Positions 32,606-45,145 are shown, counted from the stretch's first letter. The stretch is DNA of 64,000 nt from Physella acuta (GCF_028476545.1 NW_026731891.1:374501-438500), one strand, 5' to 3'. The notes: generated from the sequence alone by a model not told the origin. Program-made: numbers and translations.

Positions 32606-33356
32606 ACAAATGAATTTTTATACTATACTTTTGAGTCTCCGCGCATAGATCTAGATCTAAGTCTAGTAGTAGAATCTAGTAACTTTCAAATTAAATTTTA
32701 TCTTAAATTAGCCAAACAAAGATTTATATAAAACAATTAAGGCCTGAAATAGATTCTAGATGTATTAAGGCCTGAAATAGATTCTAGATGTAGAATTTAC
32801 ATTGAGTCTAGTGACCTAGATCTAGGCTAGATCTAGATCTAGGCTAGATTCATAACCTTCCTTCGACAGCTGATCTTTAGATCTAGAGAAATTTATTGTA
32901 AAACTAAATGAAAAAAGACAGTTTAAAATTGATATAAGTGTTGGAACGTAATAAATACAGCAAACGGACGTATTGTTAAAGTTATGACCGACAGAAAATT
33001 AGATTTAGAACGCGTTAAACTTTTGAATGGGAACACAATTTTCTTCGATAGACGCCGCCATTTTATTGTACTAAAGAGTAAGCAAAAACCTGTGACGTCA
33101 CTATTCCCACAAAGTTTAGTCAATGTTTTAACATTTAAAAAAAAATGGGTTACTCTACGTATGAATAAATCAATAAATTAATTAACGTCTTTAAATAAAT
33201 TTGTGATTAACAGTCTGTCTGCATTAAAAAATTATTCTCTACCTACATACTATTTTACAGCTCTCCAGATAGAGTCGAACATATCACAATACTCGATCGG
33301 ACAAACAAACAAAAAAATAAATATTCAAACATTTAAACAAACTTGACTTTTAGTAG

Positions 33357-33610
33357 TATATAGATAGATAGATTACATAAAAAGCTTGCTATTGTTGTGA
33401 ATGGACTTGAGTTTAATGAATGAGTTTGAGAGTATGTGTGTGGTTGAATGGGTTTAATAAAGATGCTGATGGTTTGAGAGTATGTGTGTGGTTGAATGGG
33501 TTTAATAAAGATGCTGTTGGTTTGAGAGTATGTATGTGGTTGAATGGGGTTAATAAAGACATTGATGGTTTGAGAGTATGTGTGTAGTGTGATTAATAAA
33601 AGATTCTGAA
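33357..33610. repeat. TAGA run and 48-bp tandem repeat, about 4 units
   Basis: (TAGA)n at about 33358-33371. TTTGAGAGTATG recurs at 33425, 33473, 33521 and 33569, giving a 48-bp period with GTTGAATGGGTTTAATAA in each unit. Confidence 0.88.
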
Positions 33611-34264
33611 TGATGACAAAGTAAATAAGGATGTGACGTAGGAGAGTATGTGTTGATTGTGAGGGCAAAAAGTAGAAGTCAGTCTTAGTCTTGTTCTCGT
33701 CATGTTAGGATCTATAAGTCTTCGTTCTGTGTCTGCCGTTGATTAGTCGTGTAGAGTTTATGTAATAAAATATTAAAATATAGCAAAGACGTTCTGCACT
33801 CTATATTGGATCGTCGTACCTCGTTCATCCACGTTCAGCATCGACCCTGTCCAAGCGCTCACTTTACAATAGTTATTAAAACGTTTTTTTACAAGATTTT
33901 ATTTAACTCACTTCCTCGTCCGTCCGTCTAGATCGAAACGCCCGAGCGAAATTACAGGCACTTCTAACTGACAGAAGTTATACTTACTTTTGTAAAAAAT
34001 TAAAAGCCGTTTGGGAACCATCAATTACACTCATTTTAGTATTTTTGTAACGAATATAAGCAGTTAATCAATTAAAATATTTTCAAAAACTGCCCTCTAT
34101 CTCTCATTAAAGACAATCGGAATGGCCAGGGAAAAAAAACAATAAAAAACAGAACAATTTTTTTCCATGATAGAAATACACATTAGTGGTCTATGGTTGA
34201 TAGCGTAGAATTGCATTTATTTTAAATAATATAACCCCAATCTTCACAACATCCAGACTATACT
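33611..34264. other. AT-rich DNA with a dispersed repeat fragment
   Basis: The segment 33875-33960 (ATTTAACTCACTTCCTC, GTCTAGA, GAAACGC) is shared with 41775-41840. Nothing else recognised. Confidence 0.45.
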
Positions 34265-35268
34265 AATCCATCCTAATATATAATGGCCCCCGTGCGCACT
34301 TCTCTCTCTCTGTCTGTCCGCAAAATATTTTCGCCGGACATCACATCAGAAACTGCAGCTATATATGAAGAACTTTATACGGACTTTTGTTGAAAATAAT
34401 ATGTTAGATGTTTTAAATGTATAACCAGAATTTTATTTAAAGAAGAAAAATAAAAAATAAAGGCGTATTCGAATGTAGAAAAACAATTTTAATTATGCAA
34501 CCGGAAAAGTGTTTAAACTTGGAACAAGAACGCATTTAACAATGACGTCGCTTATTGTTTACAGTAAAAATAAACCGGGAGTGATCTCCCCTAAACTTTC
34601 TCGAATATTCTTATATAAAATAACAGGGGATGGGAACTCGGGCTATAGACATGATTTTTAATCCATTTTAAATACTTAAAGTTTTAAAAATAGAATAAAA
34701 TCTCGTAGACAAATTAATTGCACACCAAGTGAACGCCAAATAAAAAAGCGCATAATAGTGCGCAATATTATTAGTACTTTTAAAATTTACATTAGTTTTT
34801 TGAGAAACCGGAAGTAGCGTAAAGTACTACTTCCAGTCAACGGAAATTACTCAAAATTTAACAGAAGGTAGAGAATTAGATCTTTTACTTACATGTGAAA
34901 TTTCATTTATCTATCTGAAATAGTACTCAAGTTATAGGCTTTTGAAAAATTCAAAGTAGGAAAAGTACCACTTCCGGTTATCGGAAATCGCTCAAAAGTT
35001 GATACGGATCTACAATTTTGATAAAATACTTATATATGAAATTTCATCAACCTAGCTTTAACGGTACTCAAGTTATCGTGTTTACACACGGACAGACAGA
35101 CACACAGACAGACACACAGACATACGGACAAGATTGCAAAATTATGTTTTTCTAGGCCTATATCAGTGAGGTGTAAAAGGTCGAGATTTGTAAAAATCTC
35201 GATTTTTTTTTTTTTTTTGCACGATTACAAGACTTTCTCTATACTTCGTATATACGAGAAAGTAAAAA
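34265..35268. mobile_element. nonautonomous element sharing one arm with the foldback at 22575
   Basis: The segment 34567-35060 is a close copy of 22575-23070. The left flank carries CTCTGTCTGTCCG near 34308-34320, and the right part carries its inverse, CGGACAGACAG, at about 35092-35102. The right end holds a hairpin, ACTTTCTCTATAC then GTATATACGAGAAAGT, at about 35232-35264. This looks like a longer relative from which the 22575 foldback was made by inverted duplication of its left arm. No transposase seen. Confidence 0.65.
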
Positions 35269-35429
35269 AGAGCACGAAACTGATGACGTCATCTTCCGAG
35301 TTTAGAATAAAAAGAAATGAACTATTTAATTCAAATATGATTTAGAGCTAGATCTATGTACGCTATGAAATGTATACAATACGATTTTCTAGGCCTAAAC
35401 TTAAACAAATTATTTTATCTATTTGGATT

Positions 35430-35535
35430 CTAGATCTAGATATTCTAGATCTAGAGATTCTAGATCATCTAGATCTAGAGATTCTAGATCTAGATCTAGA
35501 TGATCTAGATCTACGGAAAAACTAGACTTACACAG
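35430..35535. repeat. AGATCTAG palindrome cluster
   Basis: Dense overlapping TCTAGATC/GATCTAGA palindromes. The same motif is scattered at about 24050-24300, 31040-31330, 32640-32890 and 42955-42970. Confidence 0.75.
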
Positions 35536-36700
35536 ATGTAGACCCTACCTAGATCTAGAATATATTCAAATAATACATTTCTATATTAAAGTATTTCAGG
35601 CCTTAATTACTTTTTTAAAATCTTTGTTTATCTATGCAATTTGCTAATCTCTACAATATTTAAAGCTAAGTTGTCTGGTGCCCGATAGGGCACTTCCCGA
35701 CGCCGCAGGCGCTTCAAATTTGGCAGGATCTTGCCTTGGGGCGACATAACACGGGGGCCGGTTGGCCGAAAAGTCTACGATGAGGGGGTCAAAACTGACC
35801 TCGACTGACCGGCGCCTTATATGGGCGAATTAAATTAGCATTCAAATTCTCAATGTTTTCGCAGCATGCCTAGTATTAAAAATAAAAGTGTTGCTAAATT
35901 ACTATAATATGATTAGTAATTATTTCTTTGACTATTTTTGCCTTAATGAAACCGGAAGTAATTATGTACTTATTACACAAATGTTATAAAATATTCAATT
36001 TTGATTGAAAAATATGATTTCTGGCAACACAAATTTGGAACCAGCTTTTCAAGTATATTGTTTGACATGATGGCTTGGAGGTTTTAAAACGGTGGTTCTA
36101 GTTGTTTGTTTTTTTATGTACCGAACCCCACCAGTTTTATTTGCGCATTCACTGAAGCCTTCTTAATAGTTCTATCGTCCGCAATAAAAAAAATCCAATT
36201 GTGAATAATATGAGTCGGGGTGGGGGGGGGGTGTCTTGACTGAACTCTACTTCATCTGCACAATATATCTTAGGCACGAAAAGATTATACACAGAGAGAG
36301 ATGGGGAGAGAGAGGAGAGTAGGAGAGAATTTTCTAGTTCCGCCACTGGGGAAGGTAAGGTAAACATTACCGAAGCAATTAGGGTTTAGTCAGGAAGCGA
36401 TCTCGCCTTGATTAGTTTACTGCTGTTTATTTCTGCATGTGGTCCACGAGTATGTGTATAAACAGTGGAGTAGAGGGGGGAGTCACTGTCACTGGGGAGG
36501 GGGAGGGGGAGTGAGTTTAAAGGGCGAATACAATGTACTTATGGGAACTATTACTGCTGCAAGATAGCATTTGAAAGCATTCAATGTTTTAAGGTTAGAT
36601 ATTTCATACATTTTCAGCATGTATGGTGTTTCTTCCCTTGATATATTCTTCGATTCTCCGAGCTTTGATTCGGACTATCTTCCGATGTAAATGGACATCC
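35536..36700. other. mixed noncoding DNA
   Basis: A GC-rich patch at about 35670-35825 (GGGCACTTCCCGACGCCG) looks like the end of an unrecognised repeat. G-rich runs at about 36210-36232 and 36475-36515 could form G-quadruplexes. No exon recognised. Confidence 0.45.
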
Positions 36701-36799
36701 ATTTAAAATGTTACATGCATTAGGCTATCTAACTAAATTTTACATTCAATTCATTCCTAATTTACGTGTCTGTGTACGTGTATGTTTGTCTTTTATGCA

Positions 36800-37110
36800 T
36801 TACTACACCTTTCATCCGATCGCCATGAAACTTTGGGAACTTGTTGAGATTACTCCTGGGGAGGTTTCTGCAAAAAAAAAAAAAAGGTCGAATTCGCAGG
36901 GGTGGCGCCCCTGCAGGGCGCGATTCGATTATTCTCTATATAAGGTATATTAAAACTAAAAGTCAGATACGGTTCGACACCGTTCATTTGAGTGCCATAA
37001 GTTTTAGGGAGTTGTTCAAAATACTCTCGGAAAGGTTTCAGCAAAGAAAAAAAAATTCTTATGTGCGGCTCCCGGGAGGGTGCGATTTTTGTCAATCCAT
37101 GGTTTGGCGC
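36800..37110. repeat. two diverged direct repeats of about 170 bp
   Basis: CCATGAAACTTTGGGAACTT, GAGGTTTCTGCAAAAAA and GGGCGCGATTC (about 36820-36925) recur as CCATAAGTTTTAGGGAGTT, AAGGTTTCAGCAAAG and GGGTGCGATTT (about 36990-37090). Probably fragments of an old dispersed repeat. Confidence 0.55.
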
Positions 37111-37189
37111 CCAGAGTTCCAGAGCGGCTATCTTAGCACTTGGTATCCGTTAAACTGGCGTCCTGCATAGCGGGTAAGGGGTACTACTA

Positions 37190-37640
37190 AACTTCAACAG
37201 GCGCAGCCGCCGGCGCCACGGCTATTGCGTGACGCAAAGCGCCCCGGGCTCCTCTGCGAGCAATATGGCGCCTACGTTGGTTGAAAAAAAGGCTCTACAC
37301 TAAAGACACGATGGGCAACATTAATTGTTGACTATATCGAATCAGGCGCGTCCCGACGCCCTTGCAGTATTCGTTTTGGCGCCTTGGGCTTTCCCGAGAG
37401 CGCAATGCGCCTACGATCGTTCTAAACAGTGTGATAGATTATGGATAAAATGGGGCGTTATAGTCGCTCACTAAATTGAATCAGGCGAGTTCCCCGGCGC
37501 GCCGACAGTGAGCTATTAGGCGCCCTGGGCTATACTGTGAGCACCATGGAGCCAGGGTACTAAACGCCGCCCTTGTGGTATTGTAATCAGGGGCTCCCGA
37601 GAGCGCTCCTCTACGTGGGAGGTAACAAAGTGTGTTCTAT
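37190..37640. repeat. degenerate GC-rich tandem repeat, period about 140 bp, 3-4 units
   Basis: A pattern of GGCGCCTTGGGCT, a CCCGAGAGCGC-like block and GCGCCTACG occurs at about 37230-37280, 37370-37420, 37515-37560 and weakly at 37585-37615. It is CpG-rich in an AT-rich setting. Confidence 0.55.
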
Positions 37641-38716
37641 CTCACTATTACGGTTAGTGATTAACGTACACTCAAGGCTTTAATGCGGTAGTGTAGGTAA
37701 AGCCATATCCCGATAAATACGATCCAAGCGCAGGCATTGTTTACATTTAAGTAACTCAGTTTTAGAAAACAATGTCACACGTCTAAGTAGGGGTGTCAAA
37801 CAGATTTTTAAAAACGGTCCCAGAGCTTTTTTAAAAGTAGCTATCTCAAGAACTCACGATTCTAAGACAGTGGGTACTAAATATGTTCATATATCTCAAG
37901 TAGTAAAAAAGTTAAGACGTTTTAAAAACTTGGTTTTGAACTTTTTTTTTCAACACCCAAAAAGATGCCATGTTTGGAAATTTATATCTTTTTAACTCAA
38001 CGCAAAGACACTTTGTCAGAGAGTAGGCCCTACATCATTTAAATTAATTGCATTTTTGATAAAATTAAAAAGGGAAGTAAAAACATAATTTGCACATTTT
38101 TTTAAAAAATCACCAAAAAAAAAATTCTGATAAAAGAGCATACACGATAAGTATACCAAAATGTAGGGGAACAACGCTTCTTTGAATTTAAGTAGCATGT
38201 ATGCCTATAACAAGTACGTTTGAAACACTTTTAATCAGAAGACGGCAGGGGTTCACAATCTGTCAAAAATGCTTTTTTTTTTAAATTACAAAAAATAAAT
38301 TTTGACACCTACAGTAGATCTGACTATATCGGAATACAGAATAACCATGACAGCTCTTAACAAGTAATTATTAGTCTTTGTGTCTAAAACTTATTTATTT
38401 GCGAAGCAATGGTGGCTGAACAGTGCAAGGGTCATACAAAAGAAAATATTTTTTGTCGAAATAATTATTAGTCTCCAGAATCAGTTCTGCATTAAAAGTG
38501 AGAACATCTATTAAGAATCCCTCAGTCGATGTATCTCTATGTTATAAATATGATTTATACATAGCTGGTCTACAATTATTGCGATATAGTAGGGCTACAC
38601 TGAAATACACTTTATTATTAATTACAACTACGTAGGCTAAATAGATAACCATGCTAGTAGAATGCTAGTCTTGAACTTTCACCCTTAGTGTCTTAACAGT
38701 CGTTCTTCACAACTAT
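37641..38716. other. AT-rich DNA, nothing recognised
   Basis: No repeat, exon or RNA signal seen on either strand. Confidence 0.45.
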
Positions 38717-39880
38717 AACATACGAGCCAGCCCGCGGAATAACATACGCCGCTATTTAGTTGTTGTTTTTTCTCACTTTCAGTAATTCATAATTTGTGAA
38801 TTCGAAAGTACCAACGCTGACACTGAAAATATTTCTTTAAAACACTATAAGTAGCTCGTTAAGGACCATAACCACCCCCCACCCCTTCCTTCCCCCCTCC
38901 CCCCCCTACGTTTAAAATCGTTGGCTCTGCTTGTAAACATTTAGAGTGAACACAGCTCACTAACACCTTGTAGGGGTGGGGAGGTAGGGAGCGTTTTACA
39001 GCTTGTTTTCTAGCGGCTCCCAGAAGAGAATTATATATCTACGAGCCGCCCCGCGGCGTATCATACGCCGCTATTTAGTTGTTTTATTTTCTACTTTTCA
39101 GTAATTCATAATTTGTGAATTCGACAGTACCAATGCTGCCATTGAAAATATTTGCTTTAAAACACTAACCCCCCTCCCTTTCCCCCAACCCCTACCCTAC
39201 ACCCCCCCCCCCCCCCGTGAAAGCAGCCTCCTCTTAGTAACCTCCTGTAAGTTTAAAATAGTTTCAAACTAAATTATCTGCCCCTGATAGCCGTCACTAA
39301 ACCCGTCTACGATTTGTAAACATTAACGTGACCACAGCTCACCAGATCATGTGGGGGTGGGGTGGGGGTGGCAGTGATAGTGACAGAGAGGAAGAGAGGG
39401 GATTTAAGGCGCGTTTGCAGCTTGTTTTCTAACGGCTCCCAGAAGAGAATTATATATATAGATATATATAATTCTCTTCTGGGAGCCGTTAGAAAACAAG
39501 CTGCAAACGCGCCTTACAGACCCCTCTCTTCCTCTCTATTGCTACCACCCCCCAACCCCCACCCCCTCACATGTTCTGGTGAGCTGTGGTTCACGCTGTT
39601 TACGTTTTACAATCATAGTGACGGGTTTGGTGACGGCTATTAGGGCAGATAATTTAGTTTGAAACGATTTTAAACTTAGAGGAGGTAACTAAGAGGAGGC
39701 TGCTTTCACGTGGGGGGGGGGGGGAAGGGGGGTTTAGTGTTTTTAAGCAAATATTTTCAGTGGCAGCATTGGTATTGCCGAATTCACAAATTATAAATTA
39801 CTGAAAAGTAGAAAAAAAAAACTAAATAGCGGTGTATGATACGCAGCGGGTCGGCTCGTATAGATAAATCTGTAATCAAT
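38717..39880. repeat. near-perfect long palindrome plus an extra direct copy of its arm
   Basis: Arms of about 400 bp, at about 39030-39458 and 39463-39880, are reverse complements around an axis at 39460/39461 in a TATATA core. CGGCTCCCAGAAGAGAAT at the left meets ATTCTCTTCTGGGAGCCG at the right. The outer ends carry CTACGAGCC / GGCTCGTA. Small indels and poly-C or poly-G tracts are the main differences. A third copy of the arm lies in direct orientation at about 38717-39029. Could be a foldback transposon or a recent inverted duplication. Confidence 0.9.
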
Positions 39881-41780
39881 AATCAGAGTCAACATAAGAG
39901 GGCTCAACAAGGTTTTTTTCGTAGACATATTCTTTTTAAACGGCTTTAATAAGGGTTTATTTCCAAGATGACTGCTTAAAGCAAACACATCTGCACTCGT
40001 GCACTGATCATTAATATATTTGCACACTGTTTGTTACAACGATATAACGATTACGCTCAATGGACACAAGCGAGAAAAGTCTCAAAGGTATTTGAGAGGT
40101 GCATAAATTAATTTAAAAATCTTGCACGGCGTAGTTACAATTAATATGGTTATAAAATCCTGTCTGTCTGGTTTTTTTCGGACTTTACTAAAGATTGGAC
40201 GTATTTGATGTTTTTAATATTTTCGGTAACTAAATAAAAAATTTAAAAAAAAAGCAAAAACAATTTGGTTTTCACGTGTAATGGCGACATAAACAATGGC
40301 ATCCTGCTATTTGATAGGCCGCCATTACTTTTATTGTACACATTGTAAGCTAAAAATAGAAAACTAGGTCATGGGGTTTTAAATTTGCATTGTTATTTAA
40401 AAACTTGATCTGCAAAGTTTTGTAAACAAATAGTTATCGATCACTAAGTTACTGTACAGCCAATCAATATTTGTCTTACGAAAGTGAAACATCCGGTTAT
40501 AACTTAGGCTTGATGAAAATAAATAGAAATGTTGCCTTAAACTCAACAAATTATTTTCAAGTTCTCTGGATTTGCAACTTTTATAGCATTTATTCTAAAA
40601 ATATAAAATTTCTAAATTAATTTTATGCTTAAGTTTTTATTTTTTTTACGGTCTAAATCTAAAAAGCACGTTTTTATTCCATGTCAACAACACCACGGAA
40701 GGAATCTCGTCAACTCGCTTGTGTCCATTGTCGAATTTTTGGTAACGTAAAGTATTTCAAGCTACACATCGTGTACTATTTAGTTTAAAATCATTGCTAA
40801 AATCCAAACCATCCATGACCTTAGTGGGGTTTCCTAATTTAAACTATACCCATATATTGTTGACACTGGTGACAAAATGTACAATCACGTGACCTTTTAT
40901 ATTTAACAGAAAAAAATATTCAGCTGTTCTAAAAAGATTATAAAAATATGTATATGTTGTAATTAATTTTCAAAGTACCCTCTGTCAGAAAAAAAAAATA
41001 TTTGAACTAAGCAATCAGAAAAAAATAAAACTTCGCTACAAAGTGAAGTGGGGTTTAATTCATCGGACGAAGCTGAAAAATTACATAGAAGTTTAATCAT
41101 TGAACGGAGTTATAGAGTTATAGCTTTAATGATAAACATATAGGCTACTTAAGAAATAAATAAAATAAAAGCTTGTAAAAACTAGACTGACAAAAATGTT
41201 TATTAATTAGCTACATGTTTTAATTTTTTAATGAACTATCAAGCCTCTCAGACTTGCTAACATCAATTTAGAAAAACTTGGTGGTGCGTTGTTAACGAAG
41301 AAAACGGCCATTTTCTTCGACCTAGCCCAAAGCGATTTTAGTGATCGCTATTTTGTGTTTTGTCGAGCTCGGCCTTTTTTGACTATGCTCAGAAATGATA
41401 AGCAATTTAAATGCTTTAACAGAAAAAAAGGACCACCTTTCTGAAAATGCTAGTTAAAAATTTATACGATGTCAGAATCACATACTAATTTTCGAATTGT
41501 TTAGTTTTTTTTAACATTTATAATATTTAGTTTATTTTTTATCATGCTGTTGCTTTTGTTAAGTATCCCACTAAATGCTATTCAATGCTGCACATTTTAC
41601 AGGTATTTGTAAAGATATATGTTGAATGGTCAAAAAAGGCCAGCGAGTTGAATGCGAGGGGGGTCAACAAAATCTCGGTGACAGTTTTCAATCGGTAAAT
41701 GAGATATATTGTGTAATATCAACAACTATATAAAAAATTAAGCAGAATTACTTATTACTATTAGAGCTGTTTTTACAAGC
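39881..41780. other. AT-rich DNA, nothing recognised
   Basis: Scanned on both strands: no exon pattern, repeat array or element end convincing enough to report. Confidence 0.45.
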
Positions 41781-42015
41781 TTTTATTTAACTCACTTCCT
41801 CTGTCGTCGTTCGTCAGTCTAGACAGAAACGCAGGAGTGAAAATTCGGACAGTTCTACTTGACCGATACGATTCAAAGTTAGCACGTGGGTCAAGACATG
41901 AAGACAATGCAATCTGAAACTAAATTTGACTTAATTGGATGCCTAATTAATTTTTTATGAATTAATTAAAATTTGGACCGAATTAGTAGGCATGTCTAGC
42001 CAACCACACCACACG
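41781..42015. repeat. dispersed repeat, inverted relative of 28760-28950
   Basis: GGGTCAAGACATGAAGACAA and TTAATTTTTTATGAATTAAT match the reverse complement of the 28767-28890 stretch. The beginning matches 33875-33960. Confidence 0.7.
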
Positions 42016-42135
42016 CGTCATCACGTTCAATAGCTGCGCCATCACGGTACGTTCAATAGCTGCGCCATCACGTTCAGTAGGCGCGCAATGGTTTTTAGTC
42101 ATGTAACTCTATTGTAAATAAAACATGTAAAGTAC

Positions 42136-42420
42136 TGAAAAAAAATTCATAAAAAACGTTTTAATAACAAGCTTTTATGTAATAATGCACTAAAAAGTAG
42201 AAAATAAATTATAGACTACTATTTAAATAACCATAAAGAAAAGCGTGGGTGACTTCCTTAACATTAGTAAAGGTATCCTATTCCAATAGATACTCAAGTG
42301 ATCCAAGCTTTTCTTTATAGTTATTTAAATAGTAGTCTATAATTTATTTTCTACTTTTTAGTGCATTATTATTATTACATAAAAGCTTGTTATTAAAACG
42401 TTTTTTATGAATTTTTTTTT
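42136..42420. mobile_element. MITE with roughly 110-bp inverted ends
   Basis: The left arm 42136-42245 (TTCATAAAAAACGTTTTAAT, later AGTAGAAAATAAATTATAG) is repeated inverted at about 42308-42420. The unpaired middle is only about 60 bp. No coding capacity. Confidence 0.85.
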
Positions 42421-43421
42421 TATAATAGAATCTATGAAGTGAAAAGCTACTACTTTTGGGCTACTACTTTTTTTTACGGCCGTTTGACATAACTAGTCGA
42501 AGAATATAAGATTAGTAGCGCAATGATGAAACCCTCTATTACGTCATACTTTCTTCAATCCCCGCGGCAACGGGGACATAGTAGACATAAATATTTTTAA
42601 TGTTATACTTGTTTGAGAAAAATAATTTATAAAATAATTATTGGTCAAAACGCAATGTGCTTTGTTACACGTTGAAATATATTAATATTATTAGTGACAA
42701 AGCATAGAAACATCTAAACAGCTAAAAATCCGACATTTAAAATAACAAAGGCTACCAATGCCTATTAGAAAAATTAAGACCAAAGTATATACATTATTAA
42801 TCAACAAAACACCAATTAAATGTACACACTGATTAAGAAACTTAATGGTTCCGTTAAAAACCCGGCTGTTCAGTGTACTTATGTTGTTTTTAAAGTAATT
42901 TTTATAAGTTTTGGCCGAGAAAATTGTATACATTTTATACCCTAGGTCTTCATAAATAGATCTAGATCTATATACCTAAATCAAATTAGTATGAAATCGT
43001 TCATTTCTTCATATTCTAAAATTGGAATATGTGGGAAGCGAATATTATTGAAGAAAAAGTCATTAGTATTGTGTATCATTTACAATATCCGATTTTTAAT
43101 TATATTTTTTTTTCTACAATCAATGACGCCATTAGTGTTGTGTACGTTCCGTAGTTAAAGAACGTGACGTCATTGCTTTGTGTTACTTGCTTCTTCTCTA
43201 GAGCGTTTTTGTCACAACCATAAACACTTATCCGGTAGCATCATTAAAATGTGTTTCTACATTCGATTATGCCTTTATTTTGATTTTCCTTCTTTAAATA
43301 AAGTTTAATTTATACATTTAATACATCCAATATATTATTTTCAATTTAAGTCCGTATCATTAAGTTCTCCATATATCGCGGAAGATACTGATCTAATGGA
43401 CACGGAAAAGATGTTGCGGAC

Positions 43422-43424
<3 letters not shown>
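42421..43424. other. AT-rich DNA, nothing recognised
   Basis: No gene, array or element end identified. Confidence 0.45.

Positions 43425-43468
<44 letters not shown>
43425..43468. repeat. (GA)n microsatellite
   Basis: About 21 uninterrupted GA dinucleotides. The serine-leucine frame on the minus strand comes from this run. Confidence 0.97.
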
Positions 43469-43471
<3 letters not shown>

Positions 43472-43532
43472 GCGCGCATGGGCTTATATATATTGGGATA
43501 TTATATAACAAACCACGCAAATAAGGCACACA

Positions 43533-43655
43533 CGTTTTAATAACAATATTTTAAGTAATAATAATGCACTAAAAAGTAGAAAATAAATTACTTTCCTTCA
43601 ATATATAATAATACATTACTATTTGAATAACTATAAAGAAAAGCGTGGGTCTCTC
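43533..43655. mobile_element. single arm of the MITE family seen at 42136
   Basis: ACGTTTTAATAACAA, GCACTAAAAAGTAGAAAATA and ATAAAGAAAAGCGTGGGT match the left arm and middle of the 42136 element. The right arm is missing. Confidence 0.7.
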
Positions 43656-44193
43656 CCTAATTATTAGTAAAGTTATCCAATAGATAATATAGTACTTTGA
43701 GGCACCTTTCTCATCAGGAAAAAACATGAAAGCAATTTTTAAATATTTGTTTCTGCAAAGCTATATAAGCTCTAGCAAGAAAAAATAGTACTAATATATC
43801 TACCGTTCAGTACTGTTTATTAAATTCAGAGTAAGATTTATTTCAGTACAAAATGTCGTGATAGTATAATTAAGTAACAGTTACTGTTTATATGTTTAAT
43901 CTTTGATTGACTGCAATCAGTTGGTATGATTCTCAAAATATTTTGCACATGTAAGTCTAATGATAGGACTTGTAAGGGTCTCTAAGATATTTTTAAATAC
44001 ATTTTCACGGCAATATTAAACTTTATCAGTTGACGTGTGATACATGGCTAAAAATTGATTAATAACTCTTTCGCGCATTTGTTTCATGGTCATACATATT
44101 TTCAGCATTTAAAAATCAAAACATTTTTTTAGACTCATTTTCCTACGAAATTAAAAATAAAGGACGCAGCTTCAAAGATTTTTAATTAATTCA

Positions 44194-44249
44194 CACACAC
44201 ACACACAAACAATCCATATACAAAAAAATCCACAAGTTTATACATGTAA

Positions 44250-44322
<73 letters not shown>

Positions 44323-44347
44323 AGAGAGAGAGAGAGAGAGAGAGAGA
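44194..44347. repeat. (CA)n, (TA)n and (GA)n microsatellites
   Basis: A CA run at about 44192-44206, more than 30 TA dinucleotides at about 44255-44320, then about 13 GA dinucleotides to 44347. The long TA run can form cruciforms. Confidence 0.95.
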
Positions 44348-45145
44348 TGTAACGAGTGGAAAGTAATTAACGCCAAAATTGATTAGAAAAAAATAGTTGT
44401 CTGTCCACAAGGACAAAAATGAACTGAGTTATTATGTAACTGATATAAACACGTAGTTATTTGAACAAAAATAGAACTTGACTCGCAAACTAATGAGAGT
44501 AAAGAGGCCCGCTGCTGAAGGTTGCAGGCTACACGGCTCAACTGTAGAGGCAGCAGAACAAGTTTAGAAACGTCAAGAGGAACTTCAAATGTATGTATTG
44601 TTACATCTTCTGACAGTCAAAGTCTGTTGGTTTATTGTGTATTAATCGTGTGTGGAACATTAATGTTATTTTTATGTGAAAATGCATTTTATTATTATTA
44701 ATAAAGTGATTTAATTAGAACCTCCAACTCAGAGTGGACTTATTTGATACAAACATTTAAATTACGAGCGAACGTTCATCTTCTAAATTACTTGACGCGG
44801 GTAAAGCAATTACTAGTGGTTACATTCTGTTGCATTAGGCGTGCGAGAATACACCACTTCCGACATAGCACTTAACCCCCACTCATACATGCACCACATA
44901 GAGTAGACCGAACCCCGCCGTGCCCCGGAATACTGAGTTTTTAACCATCTGGTTCGGAGAAGGGAGGGTTGGGGTGGGGGGTGCGATCTATACTTAGTTT
45001 TGGCGAATCTGGCTTATTATGACGGCGTGAAGATGATTTTTAAAAATCGATGAAACTGCATGACGCTCTCTGAATCCTTTTATATCTAAGTTATTGTATG
45101 AAAACATAAAGATACTTCCCAATTGATATATATCTAACCTGCCTT
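44348..45145. other. noncoding DNA, nothing recognised
   Basis: Moderately AT-rich. No exon or repeat structure supported. Confidence 0.4.

Larger units (their letters stand above)
29090..33356. repeat. three head-to-tail copies of a roughly 1.2-1.5 kb unit
   Basis: Copies start at ACTAGAATACCCGTCATCCG or its variant at about 29090, 30294 and 31792, and end in ACTTGACTTTTAGTAGTAT. All hold a long poly-C region, the CACTATCC.TTCATATGCT segment and a TTAATTAACGTCTTTAAAT segment. Copies 2 and 3 share about 650 bp (tRNA-like piece, AGATCTAGATCT palindromes, CGCGTTAAACTTTTGAATGG) that copy 1 lacks. Copy 1 instead repeats the TTAATTAACG segment twice. The start-to-end order suggests tandem duplication of a mobile element or its repeated insertion. 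The family is not recognised. Confidence 0.85.

Noticed and set aside
31416-33181. Frame MTDRKLDLERVKLLNGNTIF present in two copies (about 60-65 codons)
   Set aside because: Conservation is explained by recent duplication of the host repeat. The 3' ends differ and no domain or splice context is visible.
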